NCBI RefSeq assembly: GCF_001425785.1
Contig: NZ_LMDI01000023.1
Location: 103,633-167,632, forward strand
Source of the DNA: Rhizobacter sp. Root1221
GTDB lineage: Bacteria > Pseudomonadota > Gammaproteobacteria > Burkholderiales > Burkholderiaceae_C
Length of the DNA: 64,000 bases
Direction of reading: 5' to 3'
Below are positions 54,721 to 63,126 of this stretch, one piece after another (positions within the stretch are counted from its first letter, which is position 1; each line of letters opens with the position of its first letter). The notes under the pieces are model-generated. The model saw nothing but the letters and a program-made list of their open reading frames with translations, was not told the origin of the DNA and did no database searches. A program made the position numbers and the translations under genes.

Positions 54721-55635
54721 ATGGACACCATCCCCGCATCCCCCGTCAACGGCGTCACACGCGCACGTGTGTTGCGCTGGGCCGCGGGCCTGTCACTCGC
54801 CACCACGCTGCCCGCCGGGGCGGCCGCTGCCCCCATGGACCAGCGCCGCATCCCCACGTCAGGCGAATCGTTGCCGGTGATCGGTTGTGGCACCTACGTC
54901 GGGTTCGACCACGCGCCCGGCAGCCCCGAGTACGGGCGGCTGCCCGGGGTGCTCGATGCGCTGTTTGCGGCCGGCGGTTCCGTGCTCGACAGCTCGCCCA
55001 TGTACGGCCGCGCGGAGGCCACCACCGGCGAGCTGCTCGGCAAACGCCCGGCGTTCGTGGCCACGAAGGTGTGGACGTCGGGCCGGGACGCCGGCATCCG
55101 GCAGATGGAAACATCGATGCGGCTGCTGGGGCGTCCGCGCATCGACCTGATGCAGATCCACAACCTGGTGGATTGGCGCACCCACCTCGCCACGCTGCGG
55201 CGCTGGAAGGACCAGGGCCGCGTTCGCCACATCGGCATCACGCACTACACGTCGTCGGCGTACGGGGAGGTGGAAGCCGTGTTGCGCGCCGAGCCGCTCG
55301 ACTTCCTGCAGATCAACTACGCGTTCGACGACCGCGACGCGGCAGCGCGGCTGCTGCCGCTGGCGGCGGACCGCGGCGTGGCCGTGCTGGTGAACCGGCC
55401 GTTCGGCGGCGGGGGTCTGCTGCGTCGCACCCGCGACCTGCCACTTCCTGGTTGGGCCGCCGAGATCGGGGCCGCGAGCTGGGCGCAGGTGCTGCTGAAA
55501 TTCGTGCTGAGCCACCCGGCCGTCACGTGCGCCATCCCGGGCACGGGCCGGCCCGAACACATGGTGGACAACGCGGCCGCCGGACGCGGCCCGCTGCCGT
55601 CACCGGCGTTCTGGGCGGACAAGGCGATCGGCTGA
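54721..55635 (+). CDS. Exported aldo/keto reductase
   Basis: 304 residues. An N-terminal export signal (VLRWAAGLSLATTLPAGAAAA, about 16-40) precedes an aldo/keto reductase barrel with the catalytic tetrad D/Y (LDSSPMYG), K (VATKVW) and H (LMQIHN). Most members are cytoplasmic; an export signal puts this one in the periplasm, where NADPH is absent, so the cofactor source is a puzzle. An inverted repeat ATGGGC-GTT-GCCCAT (54708-54722) covers the start region; TTG 54715 is a possible alternative start. Confidence 0.85.
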   Translation: MDTIPASPVNGVTRARVLRWAAGLSLATTLPAGAAAAPMDQRRIPTSGESLPVIGCGTYVGFDHAPGSPEYGRLPGVLDALFAAGGSVLDSSPMYGRAEATTGELLGKRPAFVATKVWTSGRDAGIRQMETSMRLLGRPRIDLMQIHNLVDWRTHLATLRRWKDQGRVRHIGITHYTSSAYGEVEAVLRAEPLDFLQINYAFDDRDAAARLLPLAADRGVAVLVNRPFGGGGLLRRTRDLPLPGWAAEIGAASWAQVLLKFVLSHPAVTCAIPGTGRPEHMVDNAAAGRGPLPSPAFWADKAIG

Positions 55636-55639
55636 TCCC

Positions 55640-56248
55640 TCAGTCCGTGGCCTTGCCACCGAGCAACGCGTCGCGCGTGCTGCCACGCACCTTCGGGCCG
55701 ATCCACACCTTCATCAGCATCGGGAAAAACGTCTCGCCCTGGATCGCATCACCGACGCGCTGGCCGTTCAGCGTGAACTCGGTGAGCTTGGTGGCGGGGT
55801 AGTAGTCCACCACGATCTCGTCGCCCTTGTTCACACGCTTGCGGTTGCCGAACACGGTACCCAGCTGCGACGTGGCCACGATGTTGGCCGAGAACTCGGC
55901 GGTCGGGACGTTCTGGCGGATGCGGTCGAGCATCGCGTTCGACAGGTCACGTGCCGAGACCTCGCGGATCATGAAGAAGTGAATGCGCTTGACACCCTTC
56001 TCGCCCGTAGCACCGTCCATGGTGGTGTGCTTCCTGGGCAGGTAGATCGCCACCACGGTCGACTTGGTCGACAGGATGCTCGACACACCGGCGCCGTTGA
56101 GTTGCAGCACCTGGCCTTGCACCGTGGCGGTGTCGGCGAACTTGAATCCCTCCACCTCGACCTCGGCGCGTGCGCCGACACTGACAGCCACCAGGGCAAC
56201 GGCTGCGGCAACCCCCCGCAAGGAGGCAAGAGAGGCGATGAAACGCAT
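55640..56248 (-). CDS. Chalcone-isomerase-like periplasmic protein
   Basis: 202 residues with a signal peptide (AAVALVAVSVGARA, cleavage near 28) and the chalcone-isomerase-like fold (PF16036 type): VEGFKFADTATVQGQVLQLNGAGVS, VAIYLPRKH, and GDAIQGETFFPMLMKVWIGPK. Bacterial members are not known to isomerise flavonoids; a structural or fatty-acid-binding role is suggested for relatives. GAAGGA precedes ATG 56248. Converges on the aldo/keto reductase. Confidence 0.85.
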   Translation of the reverse strand: MRFIASLASLRGVAAAVALVAVSVGARAEVEVEGFKFADTATVQGQVLQLNGAGVSSILSTKSTVVAIYLPRKHTTMDGATGEKGVKRIHFFMIREVSARDLSNAMLDRIRQNVPTAEFSANIVATSQLGTVFGNRKRVNKGDEIVVDYYPATKLTEFTLNGQRVGDAIQGETFFPMLMKVWIGPKVRGSTRDALLGGKATD

Positions 56249-56409
56249 GTGAATCCTTCAGAACTTGGAACGGTGACTCGTCAAAACCGGAACCAACCGG
56301 CGGTGACGCGATGGCAACTGTAAGCGTTGGTTGCAGTCGGATCCTGACGGATCCCCCGAACCAAGGCGCATCTCGTGAATTGCGCACGTGCGATTGTCGC
56401 AGGAATCGC

Positions 56410-56445
56410 ACGAACGTTCGTTTTTTGGTCAAGCCGCGCTATATT
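56410..56445 (+). promoter_or_regulatory. Perfect 12-base palindrome at the -35 of the SphA-type gene
   Basis: ACGAACGTTCGT (56410-56421) is a perfect palindrome; TATATT (56440-56445) reads as a -10, so the palindrome covers the -35 position. A TetR-type repressor or similar dimer is the simplest reading. The -35 itself is poor, consistent with regulation. Confidence 0.5.
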
Positions 56446-56482
56446 CGCGTCGCCCGGCGCCGCCGCGCACCGCTCCACCCTC

Positions 56483-57478
56483 ATGAAGAAACCGTCCATG
56501 ACCGCTCCCCGCTCCCTGGCAATCCTGGCATCGGCACTGCTGGCCGCGTTCGCCGCCCCGGCCCATGCCACCGAAAACGGGCAGCTCCGTGCCCTGCTCG
56601 GCGCCCCGTCGTTCGAGCTCGTGACCCCGCAGTTCCCTGGCCTGTACGGCCAGCTCTGGTACCAGCACTACAACGCCGACAAGGTGCGCGACGACAACGG
56701 CGACCAGGTGAGCCGCACCGGCCCGGGCGGCGTGCCCATCAAGGTGAAGGCCAACGTGCGCGCCGACGTGGTCGTGCCCCGCCTGACTTACGTCACCGAA
56801 CAGATCGTCGCCGACGGCCGCCTGGGTTTTGGCGCCGCGCTGCCCATCGTCAGCCTGCGCAACCACGTGGGCCTGTCGTCCGGCGTGCCGGCCCTGGCAC
56901 CCGCACTGGCCGCCCAATCCAGCAGCCTGTCGGGTGAAAAGACCGGCCTCGGCGACATGGAAGTCAGCGGATTTGTCGACTGGCAGCAGGACGAGTCGCG
57001 TTTCATCGCCGGCCTGGCGCTCGGCGTGCCCACGGGCGACTACGAAGCCGGCCGCGCCGCCAACCCGGGCGCCGGCAACTTCTGGACGGTGCGCCCGCTG
57101 ATCGTGGCCTCGCGCGTGTTCGAGAACGGCCTCGAGTTCGGCACCCGTGCCGCCTACTCATTCAACACCACCAACCGCGACACCGACGTGCGTTCGGGCC
57201 AGTACCTCCACGCCGACTGGGCCGCGATGTACCGTGTCACCGACATGTGGCGCGCGGGCCTGCAAGGCTACGTCGTCAAGCAGACCACGAACGATCGCGG
57301 CGCCACCGTGGCCGCCGACGGCAACAAGGCCCAGGTGTTCGCCGCCGGCCCCATGGTCGCGTACACGTCCGAGTCAGGCACGTGGGCCGTCGACTTCAAG
57401 GTGATGCAGGAGTTCGAGGTGCGCAACCGCACCGAAGGCCAGATCGGCTGGCTGCGCCTGAACGTCCGCCTGGACTGA
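56483..57478 (+). CDS. Outer-membrane protein, SphA/phenol-MetA-degradation family
   Basis: 331 residues. A signal peptide (LAILASALLAAFAAPAHA, cleavage near 24) is followed by a beta-barrel-type chain with alternating residues (NFWTVRPLIVASRVF, LEFGTRAAYSFNTTNRDTDVRSGQYLHADWAAMYRV) ending IGWLRLNVRLD, as in PF13557/SphA proteins. These often lie in aromatic or lipid catabolism clusters as presumed outer-membrane transporters. Start ATG 56483 chosen; the longer frame overlaps promoter sequence. Confidence 0.82.
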   Translation: MKKPSMTAPRSLAILASALLAAFAAPAHATENGQLRALLGAPSFELVTPQFPGLYGQLWYQHYNADKVRDDNGDQVSRTGPGGVPIKVKANVRADVVVPRLTYVTEQIVADGRLGFGAALPIVSLRNHVGLSSGVPALAPALAAQSSSLSGEKTGLGDMEVSGFVDWQQDESRFIAGLALGVPTGDYEAGRAANPGAGNFWTVRPLIVASRVFENGLEFGTRAAYSFNTTNRDTDVRSGQYLHADWAAMYRVTDMWRAGLQGYVVKQTTNDRGATVAADGNKAQVFAAGPMVAYTSESGTWAVDFKVMQEFEVRNRTEGQIGWLRLNVRLD

Positions 57479-57487
57479 TCGGCACCC

Positions 57488-57513
57488 CGGCGCGCGGGCC
57501 TCTTCGCGCGCCG
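57488..57513. other. GC stem-loop between the outer-membrane gene and the ABC operon
   Basis: CGGCGCGCG and CGCGCGCCG form a perfect 9-base stem around an 8-base loop 9 bases after the preceding stop. There is no T-run, so intrinsic termination is unproven. GATAGAAT directly after it contains a good -10 (TAGAAT, 57515-57520) for the ABC operon. Confidence 0.4.
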
Positions 57514-57560
57514 ATAGAATCCGGGCCCCGCCGCGCGAACGCGGCTTCCGGCGCGTGCCC

Positions 57561-58556
57561 ATGCCCCACATCCTGGTCGACCGGCTGGTCAAGTCGTACC
57601 GCATCGCCGAACGCGACCCCGGTCTCTGGGGCGCCGCACGCGGGCTCTTTCACCGGCGCCACCGCACCGTCCACGCGCTCGCGGGGGTGTCGTTCACACT
57701 CGAACGCGGCGGCCTGCTCGGCCTCGTGGGGCCGAACGGCGCAGGCAAGTCCACCACCGTGAAGGTGCTCGCGGGCATCCTGCGCCCCGACGGCGGCCGC
57801 GTGGAGGTGGACGGCCGCCACCCGTTCGACGACCGCGAGCGCCACGTGGGCCGCATCGGTGTCGTGTTCGGCCAGCGCACCCAGCTCTGGTGGGACCTGC
57901 CGGTGGGCGAAGGGTTCGACCTGCTGCGCGACATCTACCGCGTGGACCCGGCCCGCTACCGCCGCACCCGCGACGAACTGGTGGCGATGCTGCGGCTGGA
58001 GCGGGTGCTGGACCAGCCGGTGCGACAGCTCTCGCTCGGCCAGCGCATGCGCGCCGAGATCGCCGCGGCGCTGCTGCACGAACCCGAGCTGTTGTTCCTC
58101 GACGAACCCACCATCGGGCTCGACGCCCCGTCGAAGCTCGCGGTGCGCGAGTTCGTTCGCCGAGCGAACCGCGAGCGCGGCACCACGGTGCTGCTGACCA
58201 CCCACGACATGCACGACATCGAGGCACTGGCCGAACGGGTGTTGATCATCGGCCATGGGCGTGTGCTCGCCGACAGCCCGGTCGACACGCTGCGCCAGCA
58301 AGTGTTCGCCCAACGCCGCCTGGTCGTCGACTTCGCCGAGGTGCCACCCGATGCGCTGGCGGTACCCGGTGCCACGGTGGTCGCACGAGACGGCCGCACC
58401 TGGACCTTCGAGTTCGACCCGGCCACCACCGCCGCACCGGCCCTGATCGCCCGGCTGGCCGCCGCGCAGGCAGTGGAGGACATCCGGCTCGAAGGCCTGT
58501 CCATCGAGGAGGTGATCTCCCGCTTCTACGCGATGCACGGGGCCGCCGAAGCATGA
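57561..58556 (+). CDS. ABC-2-type exporter ATPase
   Basis: 331 residues: Walker A GPNGAGKST, signature LSLGQRMR, Walker B ELLFLDEPTIGLD, H-loop TTHDMHD, and a ~90-residue C-terminal extension. The N-terminal YRIAERDPGLWGAARGLFHRRHRTVHALAGVSF is characteristic of ATPases paired with ABC2_membrane_6 (DUF990) permeases. ATG 57561 is used; GTG 57555 is the alternative. First gene of a three-gene exporter operon; substrate unknown. Confidence 0.9.
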   Translation: MPHILVDRLVKSYRIAERDPGLWGAARGLFHRRHRTVHALAGVSFTLERGGLLGLVGPNGAGKSTTVKVLAGILRPDGGRVEVDGRHPFDDRERHVGRIGVVFGQRTQLWWDLPVGEGFDLLRDIYRVDPARYRRTRDELVAMLRLERVLDQPVRQLSLGQRMRAEIAAALLHEPELLFLDEPTIGLDAPSKLAVREFVRRANRERGTTVLLTTHDMHDIEALAERVLIIGHGRVLADSPVDTLRQQVFAQRRLVVDFAEVPPDALAVPGATVVARDGRTWTFEFDPATTAAPALIARLAAAQAVEDIRLEGLSIEEVISRFYAMHGAAEA

Positions 58557-59380
58557 ACGCCGTGCGTCCGTACACCGCCGCGTTCGTCTCGCGGTTCCTG
58601 CAGATGCTGCAGTACCGCACCGCCGCCCTGGCCGGGTTCGGCACGCAGTGCTGGTGGGGTGGCATCAAGGTGATGGTGCTGGCCGCGTTCTACGGCAGCG
58701 GTACTGCAGGGGGCAGCGCGATGCCGCTCGCGCACGCCGTCACGTACACCTGGATCGCGCAGGGGCTGCTCGCGCTGCTGCCGTGGGCAGGCGACCCCGA
58801 GGTGGCGCAGGCCGTGCGCACCGGTGCCGTCGCCTACGACCGCGTGCGGCCGGTGGACGCCTACACGCTCTGGTTCGCCCGCACCACCGGCTGGATCGCC
58901 GCGCGCGTGCTGCCAAGAGTGGCGCTGATGATCGCGTTCGCCGCCGTCGTGCTGCCGCTCTCGGGGCTTGGCCACTGGGGCTGGCAACCACCCGCCAGCG
59001 TGGCGGCCGGCGCTGCTGCGCTGGTGTCGGCCGGGCTCGCGCTGCTGCTGTCCGCTTCGCTCGTGATGGGGCTCAACATCGCGACGGCCGCCTTGCTGAA
59101 CGAACGCGGCATCAACGCGCTGGCCGTGCCGCTGGTCATCGTGCTGTCGGGCAACCTGCTGCCGCTCGCGCTGCTGCCCGAAGGCTGGCAGGCCGCACTG
59201 CTGCTGCAGCCGCTCGCCGGCCTGCTCGACATCCCGGTGAGGCTCTACCTGGGCCAGTTCCAGGGGCCTGCCGTGTGGGGTGTGCTCGCCCTGCAGGCGC
59301 TGTGGATCGCCGTGCTCGCCGGCATCGGCCGCGCCGCGATGGGCCGCGCGATGCAGCGCCTCGACGTGCAAGGGGGCTGA
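58553..59380 (+). CDS. ABC-2 exporter permease 1 (ABC2_membrane_6 type)
   Basis: 275 residues with about six membrane segments and family features (YRTAALAGFGTQCWWGGIKVMVLAAFY, DRVRPVDAYTLWFARTTGW, LNERGINALAVPLVIVLSGNLLPLALLPEGWQ). The ATG overlaps the ATPase stop by 4 bases (ATGA). Pairs with the next permease as a heterodimer. Confidence 0.88.
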   Translation: MNAVRPYTAAFVSRFLQMLQYRTAALAGFGTQCWWGGIKVMVLAAFYGSGTAGGSAMPLAHAVTYTWIAQGLLALLPWAGDPEVAQAVRTGAVAYDRVRPVDAYTLWFARTTGWIAARVLPRVALMIAFAAVVLPLSGLGHWGWQPPASVAAGAAALVSAGLALLLSASLVMGLNIATAALLNERGINALAVPLVIVLSGNLLPLALLPEGWQAALLLQPLAGLLDIPVRLYLGQFQGPAVWGVLALQALWIAVLAGIGRAAMGRAMQRLDVQGG

Positions 59381-59383
59381 GCC

Positions 59384-60178
59384 TTGGCCCTCTTTTTCCA
59401 GTTGGTGGCCGCCTCGGTGCGGGGACAGGCCCGCTACCCCGTCTCGGCGCTGATGCTCACGCTGAGCCAGTTCCTCGTGACCGGCATCGAGGTGATCGCG
59501 GTGTGGGCACTGTTCGATCGGTTCGGCGAGGTGCAGGGCTGGCGCTTCGGTGAGGTTGCGCTGTTCTACGGGCTCGTCAACATCATGTTCGCGGTGGCCG
59601 ACACGCTCGGCCGCGGGTTCGACACACTCGGCACCGAGTTCCTGCGGACAGGCGCGTTCGACCGGCTGCTGCTGCGTCCCCGCCCTCTCGCGCTGCAACT
59701 GATGGGCCACGACGTGCGCATCAGCCGCCTGGGGCGCCTGCTTCAGGGCGCGCTGGTGGTGGCGTTCGCCACCGCCGAGGCGGGCATCGCGTGGACCCCG
59801 GCCACCGCGGCGCTCGCACTGCTGGCCGTGGCTGGCGGCGCCGCGCTGTTCCTCGGCATCCTGGTGCTGCAGGGCACGCTGTCGTTCTGGACCGTCGAGA
59901 GCCTGGAGATCACCAACGTGCTCACCTACGGTGGGGTCGAGGCCGGGCAGTACCCGCTCGCCATCTACGAACGCTGGTTCCGCTGGATGCTCACCTTCGC
60001 CGTGCCGCTGGCCGCGGTGGCGTACTACCCCGCGCTGGTGGTGCTGGACAAGCCCGACCCGCTGGGGGCACCCGCGTGGGTGGGCTGGTGGTCGCCGCTC
60101 GCCGGATTCGTGTTCCTCGGGCTGAGCTTCGCCGCCTGGCGCATCGGGGTGCGCCACTACACCTCGACCGGCAGCTGA
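59384..60178 (+). CDS. ABC-2 exporter permease 2 (ABC2_membrane_6 type)
   Basis: 264 residues, six membrane segments, related to permease 1 but with the second-subunit pattern (ALFYGLVNIMFAVADTLGRGFDTLGTEFLRTGAFDRLLLRPRPLALQLM). Starts with TTG at 59384, 3 bases after permease 1; no ATG is available at the family start. Last gene of the operon. Confidence 0.88.
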   Translation: MALFFQLVAASVRGQARYPVSALMLTLSQFLVTGIEVIAVWALFDRFGEVQGWRFGEVALFYGLVNIMFAVADTLGRGFDTLGTEFLRTGAFDRLLLRPRPLALQLMGHDVRISRLGRLLQGALVVAFATAEAGIAWTPATAALALLAVAGGAALFLGILVLQGTLSFWTVESLEITNVLTYGGVEAGQYPLAIYERWFRWMLTFAVPLAAVAYYPALVVLDKPDPLGAPAWVGWWSPLAGFVFLGLSFAAWRIGVRHYTSTGS

Positions 60179-60209
60179 CGCCCTCTCGGCGCAAGGCCTA
60201 TCCAATAAC

Positions 60210-60221
60210 GGAAACGGTTCC
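60210..60221. promoter_or_regulatory. LacI-type operator candidate upstream of GH5
   Basis: GGAAACGGTTCC is palindromic at 10 of 12 positions around a central CG, 156 bases before the GH5 start. It differs from the TTAA-type operators of the galactoside locus, so another regulator would be needed. Confidence 0.4.
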
Positions 60222-60376
60222 AGGTTCGGCCGCCTCTTTGGTAACAAGCCGCATGTGCACCTCGCCCGCGCCAGCACCGGGATTAAGCTCGCGACACGTT
60301 GCGCCTTGTTGCACGCGCCCCGTCAGGGCATCGCGGGACGGGGACAAGAATGGCCGCCACACCGACAGGAGAACCC

Positions 60377-61792
60377 ATGAACACCCAGGCCCTCGTCCGC
60401 AAGCAACCCCGCCATGCCACCCGATTCACCCGCAGCGTGCTCTTCGGCGCATTGCTGTTCGGCCAGCTCGGTGCCGCGCTGGCCGACGTCAGCCCGCTGT
60501 CCGTCAGCGGCAACAAGATCCTCGCGGGGGGACAGCCCGCGAGCTTTGCCGGCAACAGCCTGTTCTGGAGCAACACCGGCTGGGGCGGCGAGAAGTTCTA
60601 CAACGCCAACGTCGTGCGCTGGCTCAAGAGCGACTGGAAATCAAAGGTCGTGCGGGTGGCCATGGGGGTCGAGGAAGACAGGGGCTACCTGAGCGACGCC
60701 GCGGGCAACAAGGCCCGTGTCAAGGCGGTGGTGGACGCGGCCATCGCCAACGACCTGTACGTGATCATCGACTGGCACACCCACCACGCCGAGAGCTACC
60801 AGCCGCAGGCCATCGCGTTCTTCGAGGACATGGCCCGCACCTACGGCAAGAACAACCACGTCATCTACGAGATCTACAACGAACCCCTGCAGGTCTCGTG
60901 GAGCGGCATCATCAAGCCCTACGCACAGGCCGTCATCTCGGCCATCCGTGCCATCGACCCCGACAACCTGATCATCGTGGGCACGCCCAACTGGTCCCAA
61001 GACGTGGACGCCGCCTCGCGCGACCGGCTCACCGGCTCGAACATCGCCTACACGCTGCACTTCTACGCGGGCACCCACGGGCAAGGGCTGCGCGACAAAG
61101 CACAGACCGCGCTGAACAACGGCGCCGCGCTCTTCGTGACCGAGTGGGGCTCGGTCTCCGCCAACGGCGACGGGAACGTCAACGAGACCGAAACCTCGGC
61201 CTGGGTCGACTTCATGAAATCCAATGGCATCAGCAACGCCAACTGGGCCCTCAACGACAAGGCCGAGGGTGCCTCCGCCCTGGTGCCGGGCGCCAGCAAC
61301 CAGGGCGGCTGGTCCGCCAGCCAGCTGACACGATCCGGGGCACTGGCCAAGCAGATCATCGGCGGCTGGCCCGGGACCACACCCCCGGCCGGTTGCGCCC
61401 GCGTGACGGTGCCAGGCCTGCTGCAGGCCGAGGCCTGGTGCACCATGTCCGGCGTGCAGACCGAGGCCACCACCGACACCAACGGTGGCAGCAACGTCGG
61501 CTACATCGAGACCGGCGACTGGATGACCTACGACATCAACGTGCCGACAGGCGGCAGCTACACGGTCGAGTACCGGGTCGCGAGCCTGAACGGCGGCGGC
61601 AACCTCGCGCTCGAGCATGCCGGCAGCAGCGTGGTCTATGGGACGGTCAACATCCCGAGCACCGGCGGCTGGCAGAACTGGGTCACCGTGAAGCACACCG
61701 TCCAACTGCCCTCCGGCAACCGCAAGCTCCGCATCGCCGCGCGCAACAGTGGGTGGAACCTGAACTGGTTCCGCATCAGCAAGGCCTCCTGA
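60377..61792 (+). CDS. Secreted GH5 endoglucanase with CBM6
   Basis: 471 residues. Signal peptide (VLFGALLFGQLGAALA, cleavage near 36), GH5 subfamily-2-like barrel (about 38-335: IDWHTHHAESY, acid/base E169 in YEIYNEP, LHFYAGTH, nucleophile E256 in FVTEWGS), a short linker (PGTTPPAGC) and a C-terminal CBM6 (about 345-471) with LQAEAWCTMSGVQTE and IETGDWMTYDINVP. Likely hydrolyses cellulose or a mixed beta-glucan outside the cell. AGGAGAA precedes ATG 60377. Confidence 0.94.
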   Translation: MNTQALVRKQPRHATRFTRSVLFGALLFGQLGAALADVSPLSVSGNKILAGGQPASFAGNSLFWSNTGWGGEKFYNANVVRWLKSDWKSKVVRVAMGVEEDRGYLSDAAGNKARVKAVVDAAIANDLYVIIDWHTHHAESYQPQAIAFFEDMARTYGKNNHVIYEIYNEPLQVSWSGIIKPYAQAVISAIRAIDPDNLIIVGTPNWSQDVDAASRDRLTGSNIAYTLHFYAGTHGQGLRDKAQTALNNGAALFVTEWGSVSANGDGNVNETETSAWVDFMKSNGISNANWALNDKAEGASALVPGASNQGGWSASQLTRSGALAKQIIGGWPGTTPPAGCARVTVPGLLQAEAWCTMSGVQTEATTDTNGGSNVGYIETGDWMTYDINVPTGGSYTVEYRVASLNGGGNLALEHAGSSVVYGTVNIPSTGGWQNWVTVKHTVQLPSGNRKLRIAARNSGWNLNWFRISKAS

Positions 61793-61801
61793 GCATCCTC
61801 T

Positions 61802-61830
61802 GGGCCTGAGACTCTCAGCCTCTCAGGCCC
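61802..61830. terminator. Hairpin between convergent GH5 and ROK genes
   Basis: GGGCCTGAGA and TCTCAGGCCC form a perfect 10-base stem with a 9-base loop, starting 9 bases after the GH5 stop and overlapping the 3' end of the ROK gene. It could end transcription from both sides, although it lacks a T-run. It shares CTCAGCCTCTCAG with the stop region of the LRR gene. Confidence 0.5.
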
Positions 61831-63061
61831 GCTCCAGCTTCAGGAACAGCTCCCGGTCGGGCGCGAAGTTGGCGTGCAGCGGCAGCAGCGCGCCACCAAG
61901 CGCGCGGGCATCGGGCCCCACGGCACCGGGCAGCAGTTGCGGGCGCTGCGTGCCTTCCCAGTTGTACTGGTCGAAGGACTGCTGCACCCCGTCGTTCAGC
62001 AGGCCCAGCAGGTCGCGGCTGAACGACCCGTCGATGATCACCCCGTCGAGGTCGAGCAGGCACGCGGCGTTGTGCACCACCAGCGCAATGGCCGGTGCCG
62101 CCTGGGCCAGCCACGTCTCGGTGTGCGGGCGCCAGCGCGGCTGCAGCGAACGTTCGTCACTGACGGCCGCCGGGTCGAGGTCGTGGGCCTCGTACGCGGC
62201 CTCCAGGGTCAGCAGCGAGGCCACGCTCAGCAGCTGCTCGGGCGGACCCGACTGCCCCGGATCGCTGCGCCGCATGGCCTGCGAACCCACCGCACCGGCG
62301 TTGCCGTGCAGGCCGTTGCGCAACTGGCTGTCGATCACGAGGCCCCCGCCGATGAAGGTGCCCACGAACACGTAGAGGAAGGTCTTCAACGTGCGCCCGC
62401 GGCCGGCCACCAGCTCGGCCACGCAGGCCGCGGCGGTGTCCTTCACGAACGTGGTGGGCAGGCCGCTCATCGTGGCCACGCGGTCGGCCAGGTCGATGTG
62501 GGCCCACGACTGCCGGGGCCGCACGCCGAGCAGCGACGCCCAGCCGTCGAGCAGCAGCGGTGCCGCAATGCCGATGCCTTGCAGGCGGTCGCGTTTGGCG
62601 AAGCCGAGGCGCTTGCGGATGGCGCGCACGCGCTGCTCGATCTCGCCGAGCACTTCGTCAGGGTTCGGGTAGCGGTAATTCAGCGTGCTGCGGTCGCGCA
62701 CCTCGCCCGCGAAATCGACGAGCAGCACGTCGAGGCTGCGCCGGCCCACGTTGATGCCGATCGAAAACGCACCATCGGGGTCGAGCGCGACGGGCACCGA
62801 CGGTTGCCCCACCTTGCCCCGCACCGGCGCGAGCCGCACCAGCAGCCCGGCGGCATCGAGCCGCGCGAGGATCAGCGACACCGTCTGCGCCGTCAGGTGC
62901 GTGAGCCGTGCGATCTGGGCCTGTGGCAACGCCCCGTGCAGGCGGATCGCCTGCAGCACCACCCGCTCGTTGAACTGGGCGATGCCCGTCTGGTTGGAGC
63001 CGCGCGGGCGCAGCGGCGGGCGGGCGGCGGGAGAGCCGGCGTCGGGGACTTCGGTGGACAT
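61823..63061 (-). CDS. ROK-family transcriptional regulator
   Basis: 412 residues: N-terminal winged helix (NERVVLQAIRLHGALPQAQIARLTHLTAQTVSLILARLDAAGLL, about 30-85) and a ROK sugar-kinase-like domain (about 105-400: GIGIAAPLLL, VKDTAAACVAE, FLYVFVGTFIGGGLVIDSQLRNG). The zinc-site CxCGxxGC cluster of true ROK kinases and Mlc is not evident here. Downstream of, and in line with, a sugar importer ATPase gene (65-base gap), so it probably regulates that importer. Confidence 0.9.
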   Translation of the reverse strand: MSTEVPDAGSPAARPPLRPRGSNQTGIAQFNERVVLQAIRLHGALPQAQIARLTHLTAQTVSLILARLDAAGLLVRLAPVRGKVGQPSVPVALDPDGAFSIGINVGRRSLDVLLVDFAGEVRDRSTLNYRYPNPDEVLGEIEQRVRAIRKRLGFAKRDRLQGIGIAAPLLLDGWASLLGVRPRQSWAHIDLADRVATMSGLPTTFVKDTAAACVAELVAGRGRTLKTFLYVFVGTFIGGGLVIDSQLRNGLHGNAGAVGSQAMRRSDPGQSGPPEQLLSVASLLTLEAAYEAHDLDPAAVSDERSLQPRWRPHTETWLAQAAPAIALVVHNAACLLDLDGVIIDGSFSRDLLGLLNDGVQQSFDQYNWEGTQRPQLLPGAVGPDARALGGALLPLHANFAPDRELFLKLERA

Positions 63062-63126
63062 CGAGGTTCGGCAAGCTTCGGGCGACGAGCGGCGTTCGGG
63101 TGCCCTATGTTCGCATGCAGGCGTGT

